From the NCBI GenBank assembly GCA_963575745.1, contig CAUYUJ010018312.1, positions 137,501-172,500 of the forward strand: 35,000 bases of DNA, given 5' to 3'. Source of the DNA: Prorocentrum cordatum. Lineage: Eukaryota; Sar; Dinophyceae; Prorocentrales; Prorocentraceae. This document shows positions 28,508 through 35,000 of this stretch, piece after piece. Numbering within the stretch: position 1 is the stretch's first letter; each line of letters starts with the position of its first letter. The notes under the pieces were generated by a model that saw only the letters and a list, made by a program, of their open reading frames with translations, did no database searches and had not been told where the DNA came from. The position numbers and the translations under genes are program-made.

Positions 28508-28960
28508 CTTCTTGTTCAAAGTCTGCTTGAACAGGTTTAAAACAGTGTCCTCGTCGCCCTTGTTCGTGAAGTGGGTCTTGTCGAAGCCTTTTTTGAAGCC
28601 CTCGACTGTGTCAACTTCTAGCTCGGCAGCTCGCTCGTACATCCACCACACGGGGGGGCTGATGTAAGCGTTCGTAATGTTGTCGAAGCTGAATGCGAGA
28701 GAGAACTCGAAGAAACACCAGCCTCGCGAGAAGTACTCTGTACCAGCAACGACCTCGTCGTCCATGGCCAGGACGATCACGGGCGTGTTACTCATGCTGT
28801 ATATCAACTCCATCGATCCGAGAGCCTTCTTGAACAAGGCCTCTTCCTCCTTTGTGCGGACAGCAGGGTGCTCTCCAGGTTTGGGCACCTTGTCCTCCTT
28901 CTCCCACAGATCGTAGTCGGGGTGCATTTTGTCATTCTGAGGGAGCCCCATATTCGCCAC
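28508..28960 (-). CDS. RGWC/FE-motif dinoflagellate-type family protein, downstream exon
   Basis: This exon encodes about 151 residues starting MGLPQNDKM. Features in order: an acidic linker, a helical stretch with ALFKKALGSMELIYS, a buried strand TPVIVLAMDD, the diagnostic YFSRGWCFFEFSLAF segment (about residues 78-92), then WWMYERAAELEVDTV and FTNKGDEDTVLNLFKQTL. I recognise this order (LPQ, then a Y..RGW..FE motif, then FTN..D...V..L) from a large protist, mainly dinoflagellate, family of unknown biochemical function. The exon ends AAG|GTGAGG at 28508/28507, a textbook donor, so further exons lie to the left or are missing. The exon upstream at 30617-30860 supplies the preceding motif block. 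The ATG at 28960 need not be the start. The catalytic role is unknown. Confidence 0.8.
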
Positions 28961-29670
28961 CGCGCCTGCAGCGCAGTAGGTACGGATGGAGCCCTTTGTG
29001 GCTTCTGAGCATGCTGTTTTCCTTGCGAAGCACTAATCGGATCCCGCGATGGTTTGGCGTCAAATCTCGGCGTTTGAAGGGCTTCGGATGCGCGAAGTGC
29101 GCGAGCTCATGAAACCTAGGGCGACTGGTGCAGGAGTGATTCAGCCACAGAGAGGTGCCCGAATTAGGAATCCCAGCGACCAGCCCCCCCCCCACAAGGA
29201 CACTTCCTGTCTGGCTGCGCTGGCATCCTGCCGATCGCCACGAGGCAGCCTGGTGACCCTTCGAGACGGCCCCAACGACCTCCCCCGACGCCCCGCAGCC
29301 CGCCCAGGGCGACCCCGAGGCTCCCTGCAGGCAGCTCAGAGGCCCCCGGACGGAGCTCTCGAGAAGGCCCCCGATGGATGCCAGACCTCCTTCTCGACAG
29401 CTGCGAGGGGCACGGTTCATCGCGGCCAACGTCGGCACGACGCACCCGCGTGCGAAAACCGCGCCCAGCAAGAGCGGGGAGAGCGAGACGAGGGAGGCGG
29501 ACACGCGGAGACGGGGGACGGGGATAACCTTTGTGCCCTCGAGGCAGGGCGCCCAGCGCTTCCGGTGCCGGTGCCGGACCCGAGTGAGGCTCCATGGGAC
29601 GCACATGGACATACTAATACCAGATGTCCTCCTTGGAGGCGCGCGTCCGACCCGAACATATAGTATACCC

Positions 29671-29740
29671 ATCTTGTAGTATATCGTTTCCCGAGCGGTG
29701 TGGCCAGAAAGCGCCCGCCACGACGCATATACTACAAGAT
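29671..29740. repeat. AT-rich hairpin with 14-bp perfect stem
   Basis: ATCTTGTAGTATAT (29671-29684) and ATATACTACAAGAT (29727-29740) are perfect reverse complements, separated by 42 bp of GC-rich DNA. Related ACATATAGTATAC and ACATATAGTACAAG blocks lie on either side (about 29657 and 29780). Confidence 0.85.
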
Positions 29741-30235
29741 TTCTCGGTGCGCGCGTCGCCCCTGGGGGGGCGACGCACATATAGTACAAGTATGTTGGGG
29801 GGATGCCGAGCTCCAGGGTCCGCGGCCGCGGCTGGCCGATGGTTTCGCATGCTTGCCTCGGGTCGGGCATGCCATCCTACAGGCGGATGTCGGACGAAGG
29901 ATGCCAAATACCCCAAAGATACCCCGACATTGTCAAGCATAGTAGAAACATCGTCCCACGACTACTGACTATTCTTGACTGCTCATCCTTTGGAGGGGCA
30001 GGCCCGACTTCATGCTCGTCGATCTCTCATGATGTTGGCCCGACGGGGGCTCGAAAATGCGCCCCTCGGGCGGGCCTCGGACGCGCCCCCCTGGGGCCGC
30101 CCCGGGCCGGCGCCCACAGACGGCTTCGAGGCGACCCCCCCAGACCGCCCCAGAGACGGCCAGGGGCCAGCCCAGGGTGGCGCCAAGGCCGCCTCTCCCC
30201 CCGAAAAATGCCCCAAGGCCCCAAGAGAGGAAATC

Positions 30236-30285
<50 letters not shown>

Positions 30286-30290
30286 CACCG
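30236..30290 (+). repeat. (CT)n(TA)n microsatellite
   Basis: About 40 bp of CT dinucleotides followed by TATATATATA. Confidence 0.95.
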
Positions 30291-30616
30291 ACGCTTCTTC
30301 GGGCCCTGCACTGGGATTCGCACTGGGGAGCGGATCCTTGTGCATACGGGATCCTGGTGTATGCAGTTTTCGTTGTTCCCCCTGGGAACACGGAGAAACA
30401 AGTATACACCACACCACCCCAGCGTCGTCCTCGACCCTGAAAAAATCCTGGGATTGAGAAACAGTCCTTCACTGGTAATGTATAGGTTCCAACATCCGAC
30501 AAGACGGCCCCAAGGCCCCCCCAGCAGCCCCAAGGGCCGCCTGTACGGCCCGAAGACCCTGTGGCCGCCCACGCTGCCTCTCCAAGCGGGGTGGGGATGC
30601 GCGGCTGCGCGGCTGG

Positions 30617-30860
30617 ATAGTCGATGAAGACTGCATCGTCGTCGGACGCGTGCAACATCTGCAGCTGCTGCACCAGGACTTGCAGCTTCCTCCCTTTGGG
30701 GTCACGGTGGCTCTTCGACAGCCAGGGGTGCGACAGAACGAATCTGTGCTCGACAAGGTTCTCTCCTCTGGCTCGCGGGAAGCCCATGCTGCCGACAAAC
30801 GCCTCCTCAGGGGGCACCTCTTGGCAACGCACCATGATATTTCCAGATTTGGCTAACCGC
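30617..30860 (-). CDS. RGWC/FE-motif family protein, upstream exon
   Basis: This exon encodes about 81 residues. It follows CCCGCCTCAG at 30870-30861, a plausible acceptor. Motifs in order: LAKSGNIMVRCQEVPPEEAF, then FVLSHPWLSKSHRDPKG, then LQVLVQQLQML and ASDDDAVFIDY. The LSH.WL....DP.G and D.D.VF.DY blocks are the expected N-terminal half of the same family as the exon at 28508-28960. They lie in the same orientation and correct order. The frame upstream of the acceptor is G-rich low-complexity and probably intronic, so the start codon and any earlier exons are not seen. The 3' boundary is set by the family pattern rather than by a clear donor. Confidence 0.75.
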
Positions 30861-31167
30861 CTGAGGCGGGGGTACCCACGATTCAGTGGGAACCAGAGAG
30901 TCCTCTCTCTTCCCTCACCTTCCCCCCAATATCCAACCTCCCCTTGCTCCCCTGCTCCCCTGCTCCCCCTGCTCCCCCTTTCCACCTCCCCCTGCTCCCC
31001 CTCCAGGCCATCTCCTTCCATCCGCTGTTCCCGCCCCTTCCCCGCGGGGCCACCCCCCACTCACCCCCTCTACCCCCATCTCACCTCCATCTCACCCCTC
31101 CCCCTTCATAGGGGCCCCTTCCCTCCCTGTCTTTCCCCAAGGTCTCCCTTCCTCCTCTAGCTTCTCC
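30861..31167. other. Pyrimidine-rich (plus strand) stretch
   Basis: CCCCTGCTCCCCTGCTCCCC-type short repeats at 30945-31010 and general C/T richness. No gene is supported. It borders the inverted dispersed repeat that starts near 31168. Confidence 0.5.
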
Positions 31168-32070
31168 ACAATTACGCAATATGAATACTACTCTCCTCTC
31201 TTCCCAGATGACATCCTGAAGATATCCGGCCCCCCTCCGCGTAAGGCTATTATTCTACACACATGATTTCCGGGAGTTGGGGTGTTGCTTTGTTTTTTGT
31301 GTTTCAATTGCTCCCGCTGGAGCGCTGGCCTGATTTTCGGGCTTCCGCTCGTTCCGAATCGTGCTCCCGCTGCAGCCGCGGCCTCATTTCAGCGCTTCCG
31401 ATCGTTCCGAATCGTGCTCCTACTGCAGCGCTGGCCTTCCTTCCAAGTGGGCCTCAAAATATAAAAAATGGCCCCCCGACAACAACCATCGGAAATGCTT
31501 ACAAATTCTGTGTCGATTCATTTACTCTTTGGGCCGCGCACGACCCCCCGCACTTTGGGGCGTCGCCGTTCTCAGGAAGTATCAAGCGGGAGCCCCGTTT
31601 CTGCTTTGAGAAGCCGATGCTGAAATCAGAGCCAGCGGGTGTTCTCTATCAGCCCCGCCTTGTGTGGAGCTTTTCGGGAAGCCCACGGAGCTAGACATGG
31701 AGCCACGACTCCAGACCGGCCCAGACCTCTGGCAGACAACCCATTTACCCTCCAAAGAACCTGGCACCATGCCATGACATGCTGTGCGGTCTTGTGTCCT
31801 GCGCCGCTGTGCGATGCCATGTGTTGCGTTTCAATGCGTTGTGATGCAATGCTTCACTGCGCAATGCTACGCCATGCTATGGCATGCTACGCTCTGCCGT
31901 GCTCTTCTAAGCCATGTCATGCCGTGCTCTACCATGCATCGCGTACTCTCGCGATCATTACCCTGCTCGACATCCGACTGTGCGAATAGAGAGGATATCT
32001 ACGCCATGGTAAGGGATGAGAGGGAGAGGTTGGGCGTCAGATATGACGCGAGCGCACCTAACTTGTCCTC
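31168..32070 (+). repeat. Complex dispersed repeat, copy 2
   Basis: Counterpart of 2659-3207 in opposite orientation. CACAATTACGCAATATGAAT, GTTCCGAATCGTGCTCCCGC, CTGCTCGACATCCGACTGTG, CTACGCCATGGTAAGGGATG and GACGCGAGCGCACCTAACTT mark the match. This copy has only about two of the 53-bp units. It carries an extra segment at about 31447-31758 absent from copy 1, either an insertion here or a deletion there. Confidence 0.8.
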
Positions 32071-32640
32071 CTCCCCCTCCCCCTCCCCCTCCTTCTCCTT
32101 CTCATGCTTGTCCTGTCATTCCGCCTGCTGCTCCTGCAGATCCTGCTCCTCTATTTCACGAGCCTCCTCCTCCCCCCTTTCAGCTTAATCGTCATCACCA
32201 CAACCACCAGTATCATCATAATCACCACCATTATCATCTGAATCAGCATCATCATCAGCACCATCATCAGCATCATCAGCGTCATCATCATCAGAGTCAT
32301 CATCATTATCAACAGTATCACCAACATCATGGTCACCCTCATCATCCTCATCATCCACATCCTCATCATCCTCATCATCATCATCCTTATCATCAGCACC
32401 ATCAGTCAGCATCATCAGCATCGTCATAACCAGCATCATCATTATCATCATCAACATCATCATACTCATCAGCATGACCATCAATATCACCATCATCATC
32501 ACCGTCACCATAAGCAGCATCGTCATCATCATCAACCTCAGCATCATCATCATCATCAACAGCATCAGCATCATCATCCTCGTCGTCTCTGCCATCGCCA
32601 TGATCGTCATCATCATGCTCGTCGTTGTCCTCTTCATGTT
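32071..32640 (+). repeat. Pyrimidine tract followed by (ATC)n array
   Basis: CCCTCC-type tract to about 32180, then about 450 bp of imperfect ATC triplets. Confidence 0.95.
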
Positions 32641-32939
32641 ATTCCGCCTGCATCTCGGATTCCGTGTAGTTGCGCGTTCATGTTACTGCTCATTTCCCTC
32701 CTCCTGATCCTCCTGCTCATTATTCTGCTCTTCCACTTCCTGAGCCTCCTCCTGCGCCTCCTTCTCCTCATCCTGCTTCTCATTATCCTGCTCCTCGTGT
32801 TGTCCCTGATACAGTTCACTTCCTTCCTTCCTCCTCTTCCCTCCATTCCCTGAGCCTATTCCTCCTCCTTTTTCTCCTTTTCATCCTCCTCCTGCCTCTG
32901 GCTCCTGAGCCCCCTCCTACTCCTCCATTTCATCCTCCT
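32641..32939. other. CT-rich low-complexity stretch
   Basis: TCCTGCTC- and CTTCTCCTC-like repeats. The hydrophobic Leu-rich frames on the plus strand are explained by composition. Confidence 0.6.
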
Positions 32940-33015
32940 AACCCTTCCTCTCCTCCTCCTCCTCCTCCTCCTCCTCCTCCTCCTCCTCCTCCTTCTCCTC
33001 TTCCTCTCCTCCTCC
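32940..33015 (+). repeat. (TCC)n array in the 3' flank of the membrane-protein gene
   Basis: About 75 bp of TCC triplets, ending a few bases from the TAG stop of the minus-strand gene at 33023. Confidence 0.95.
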
Positions 33016-33022
33016 GCCCCTC

Positions 33023-33265
33023 CTACCGCTGAGGCCTGAGGTAGCCGCACTTGACCCACTTCACCTGCGCCTCGTCGAGGTAGGCCAGGTACTCCTCGTA
33101 GAACGCCTGCAGCTCGCCGTGCTTGTACGAGTTGACCTTCCCGAAAGCCTCTTGCGCCAGCCGCCGCAACCAGGGGGGGCCCACCAGCCCCGAGAGAAGC
33201 ACGACGGAGAGGCAGTTGAGCACGTTGTCGCACGCCCACGCGGCGGCCCAAGGGAGAAAGCTCAG
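33023..33265 (-). CDS. Polytopic membrane protein of unknown family, exon 3 (C-terminus)
   Basis: This exon encodes the last 80 residues of a predicted 359-residue protein and ends in TAG at 33025-33023. It starts right after the CCCCTAG acceptor with LSFLPWAAAW, a hydrophobic segment (LNCLSVVLLSGLVGPPW) that would be the eighth membrane span. A soluble amphipathic tail follows (FGKVNSYKHGELQAF, YEEYLAYLDEAQVKW) and ends YLRPQR. The frame joins exon 2 in phase 0 with no frameshift. I recognise no named family from the tail. Confidence that this is real coding DNA is high because the tail is well-formed and the splice phases agree. Confidence 0.75.
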   Translation of the reverse strand: MSFLPWAAAWACDNVLNCLSVVLLSGLVGPPWLRRLAQEAFGKVNSYKHGELQAFYEEYLAYLDEAQVKWVKCGYLRPQR

Positions 33266-33444
33266 CTAGGGGAACGAAAAATTACATTAACATAAAGCTC
33301 TGAGGTCCGCGCGGATTTCTTGGATCCGCGCTGGAGCGCGCCAGGGGCGGCGCTGGAGGCGCCGCCAGGGGGCCCAAGCTCCGATCCGAGAAATCCGCGC
33401 GGACGTCCGAGTTATATTGTTTATGTCTTTGTTCGTTTCCCTAC
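33266..33444 (-). mobile_element. Intron 2: introner-like inverted-repeat element
   Basis: A 179-nt intron whose ends are its own inverted repeats. Minus strand starts GTAGGGAAACGAACAAAGAC; the reverse complement of its end is CTAGGGGAACGAAAAATTAC. GT lies at 33444-33443 and AG at 33267-33266, so the element supplies both splice sites. Subterminal 16-bp repeats GTCCGCGCGGATTTCT (33305-33320) and AGAAATCCGCGCGGAC (33389-33404) are perfect complements. Removing it restores one open frame between exons 2 and 3. A related copy is at 26849-27019. This structure matches introners, short elements that create introns on insertion. Confidence 0.8.
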
Positions 33445-33664
33445 GTGCGACGACATAGCTGCGCGTACGAAAAAGCCCAGCTGCGCGTACGAGGCGGCCA
33501 AGGACAGCAGGACCGCGACGCCCGCGGTGCCCACCCACCCGGCCGCCCGGGCCGCCCCCGCGCGCCGGGAGCGCCAGCCCTGCCACGCGCCAACCAGGTG
33601 CCCCCACGCCGCGCAGCAGGACCCCGCGCCCTGGAAAACGTGGAGCAGGAAGATGCAAAGAGGC
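33445..33664 (-). CDS. Polytopic membrane protein, exon 2
   Basis: The 220-nt exon lies between CCCAAG at 33670-33665 (acceptor) and CAC|GTAGGG at 33445/33444 (donor). With the last two bases of exon 1 it encodes residues about 206-279: LCIFLLHVFQGAG (span 6), a loop with GWRSRRAGAARAAG, and VGTAGVAVLLSLAASYAQLG (span 7), then FFVRAAMSSH. This frame is open on both sides, unlike the two alternatives, which give Arg/Gly/Pro-rich strings. A local duplication of TACGCGCAGCT lies in its last 40 nt. Confidence 0.75.
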
Positions 33665-33854
33665 CTTGGGCATCGTTTAGTCGATCCCTAGCCCCACAGG
33701 CTTGGCCTGGGCCCCACTGGCCGATCTGTCCCCCGAGATGGAGATATAGGCTGTTCCAGTGCAGGTTTCGATGGTTATATCCCCGATTGGGGTGCTGAGA
33801 TCGTCGGGCTCGGGTTGGAGATGGGCATGGAGATAGGGATCGGTTACACGACAC
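33665..33854 (-). mobile_element. Intron 1: second inverted-repeat-bearing intron
   Basis: Predicted 190-nt intron, donor CG|GTGTCG at 33855/33854 and acceptor CCCAAG at 33670-33665. Just inside the ends, TAGGGATCGGTTACACG (33834-33850) and CGTTTAGTCGATCCCTA (33674-33690) pair at 14 of 17 positions, including a 9-bp perfect core CGATCCCTA. The terminal repeat differs from intron 2, so this would be a separate introner family. The donor is chosen by phase and could be shifted. Confidence 0.55.
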
Positions 33855-34471
33855 CGAGGCCTGTGGCCCGCACTGAGGCAGCAGCCCGCCGCGCTAGCCA
33901 CGCCCCCCCAGAGGGTCGCCCGGGCCGCCGCGGCGAGGCGGGACCGCCCCAGCGCGCAGAGCTTCAGGACCAGGAGGTGCCACTGCACGAAGACGGTGGC
34001 GTAGTAGGTCAAAAAATGCACGGGGGGCTCCAGCGTGAGCTCCGGAAAAGCCAGCAGGCTCGCCCCGTGGAGCGCGGCGCACACCGCGAAGCGCAGCGCC
34101 CCCGCGTGCAGCGGCGAGCCGCCCTCGAAGCGCCCGCGCGCCCAGACGCACCAGGCCGCGATGGCCAGCGACGCGGGCGCGCTCGCGAGGTGCAGCGGCC
34201 AGATCACGTCCTCCTCGACGGACGATCGGCGCGAAGGCGCCACGAACCACCTCGCGAGGGCCCCCCCCGCCGCCAGGGCGAGCGCCAGCAGCGCCAGCCG
34301 GGCGCCCCAGCGGCCCGCCGCGCTCTCGGGCCGCCGGCCCCCGGGGGGCGGCGCGGGCGCGCCGGCGCCGCGCTCCGCGGGGGCGCCGGGCGCCAGGTCG
34401 GCGAGCTCGACGCCCTGCTCGCCGGGGCGGCCGCGCAGCAGGGCCGCCGCGGAGCCGCCGCGGTCGGGCAT
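33855..34471 (-). CDS. Polytopic membrane protein of unknown family, exon 1 (N-terminus)
   Basis: ATG at 34471-34469 begins MPDRGGSAAALLRG. Residues 1-54 form a soluble Pro/Gly/Ala-rich N-terminus. Predicted membrane spans follow at about 56-76 (LALLALALAAGGALA), 90-110 (PLHLASAPASLAIAAW), 126-142 (LRFAVCAALHGASLLAF), 152-173 (TYYATVFVQWHLLVLKLC) and 178-200 (LWGGVASAAGCCLS). Exon 1 gives 205 codons plus two bases; exons 2 and 3 complete a ~359-residue, eight-span protein. An upstream in-frame Met at 34663 exists, but the extension is Pro/Ser-rich and sits in purine-repeat DNA, so I prefer the inner start. Codons are strongly G/C-ending. I recognise no family; it is a probable integral membrane protein of unknown substrate. 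Confidence 0.7.
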
Positions 34472-34974
34472 CTCGCTCGTCGGGCGTCGCCGCGCGCGCC
34501 GGGGGGGGCTCGCAGGAAGCCGGGCCGCGGTGCTGCGGGTCACGGGGCGGGAGGAGGGCGCAAGGGAGGCGGGCGAGGGCAGGAGGTCGAGGGCATAGAG
34601 GGGGGGGGAGGGGAGGGGCGAAGGCACGGGAGGTGCGGGCATGGGGAGGTAGGGAGGAGGCATGGGGCCACGGAGCGTGTGGAGGGCATGGGGAGGCAGG
34701 TCGGTGGGGCGGAGGCCGGAAGGAGGTAGGAGGCGGGAGGAGGGAGGAGCGGAGGGCGTGGGGAGGTAAGAAGGATGCTGGAAAGGGCACGTGGAGGGCG
34801 GAGGAAGGAGGGAGGGGCAGGAAGAGGAGGTAAGGCGTTGGGGCGCGGCGCTGCTGACTCGAAACGACGACCTAACTCACACAGAATCCTCCTTCCTCCT
34901 CCTCCTTCCCGATGGGTGGGGAAAGGTACATCAAATGAAACAGAATGCCTGTGGGAAAATCCAGATAAGGCGAA
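34472..34974. other. Upstream GGA/GGGA-rich region
   Basis: Purine-rich on the plus strand, with GGGCATGGGGAGG-like repeats at 34638-34700. This would be the 5' flank of the minus-strand gene. I see no TATA-like or spliced-leader acceptor site that I can support. Confidence 0.4.
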
Positions 34975-35000
34975 AGTGGTGTGTGTGTGTGTGTGGTGTG
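34975..35000 (+). repeat. (GT)n microsatellite at window end
   Basis: GTGTGTGT run continuing to the edge of the window. Confidence 0.9.

Larger units (their letters stand above)
28961..30616 (-). other. Large intron (or intron plus unseen exon) of the RGWC-family gene
   Basis: About 1.65 kb between the two recognised exons. It holds CCCAAGACGG-like repeats (29210-29360, 30500-30560), an AT-rich hairpin at 29671-29740 and a (CT)n(TA)n tract at 30236-30290. The protein family predicts an uninterrupted FIDY-MGLPQ junction, but the DNA at that point shows no canonical GT/AG or GC/AG pair in frame. The splice sites are therefore unresolved. Confidence 0.5.

Noticed and set aside
34472-34663. In-frame upstream ATG extending the membrane protein by 64 codons
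   Set aside because: The extension is Pro/Ser/Leu-rich and lies in purine-repeat DNA; the ATG at 34471 gives a more natural N-terminus. Not excluded.
33815-34729. 304-codon plus-strand frame antisense to the membrane-protein exon
   Set aside because: Arg/Gly/Ala-rich string typical of the complement of a GC-ending coding exon. The minus strand has membrane spans and matched splice phases.
1-35000. Dinoflagellate spliced-leader gene
   Set aside because: I looked for the conserved CCATTTTGGCTCAAG end on both strands and did not see it.

Overview
The window reads as eukaryotic nuclear DNA of a dinoflagellate type. It is GC-rich and gene-poor, packed with trinucleotide arrays, minisatellites and small inverted-repeat elements. 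The few convincing coding stretches are short exons split by introns. One protein belongs to a family I associate with dinoflagellates (RGW.xFE and LSHxWL motifs). I see no bacterial operons, tRNA or rRNA genes, CRISPR array, or dinoflagellate spliced-leader sequence. The organism call is an inference; the species cannot be fixed from this window.

Layout. 1-7.1 kb: GC-rich DNA with a TTTGGGG array, a 187-bp inverted-repeat element with a target duplication, a (GGA)n tract, a dispersed repeat holding 53-bp units, and a long (ATC)n array. 7.1-10.6 kb: a palindromic element, an AT-rich dispersed repeat, two minisatellites, a CCCAAGACGG-rich stretch, and (TCC)n/(ATC)n. 10.6-13.8 kb: (TCC)n, a CT/TA tract, a 1.6-kb purine/pyrimidine minisatellite, and a foldback-like element with iterated ~28-bp units. 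13.9-16.8 kb: a second copy of the 187-bp element family, (ATC)n, (GGA)n and a two-block minisatellite. 16.85-18.4 kb: a candidate 201-codon reading frame and a weak terminal exon. 19-24.4 kb: mostly dispersed repeats, including five copies of one ~130-bp family, and several hairpins. 24.6-28.4 kb: tandem repeats, an inverted copy of the two-block minisatellite, (ATC)n, and a free-standing copy of the intron element found at 33.3 kb. 28.5-30.9 kb: a minus-strand gene of the RGWC family. 31.2-32.6 kb: an inverted copy of the 2.7-3.2 kb repeat and (ATC)n. 33.0-34.5 kb: a minus-strand three-exon gene for a polytopic membrane protein.

The most interesting observation is that both introns of the membrane-protein gene look like small terminal-inverted-repeat elements of different families. 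In the second intron the element itself supplies the GT and AG splice sites, and a related copy lies at 26.85 kb. This fits introner-type intron gain by small DNA elements, in a window that holds several other inverted-repeat element families.
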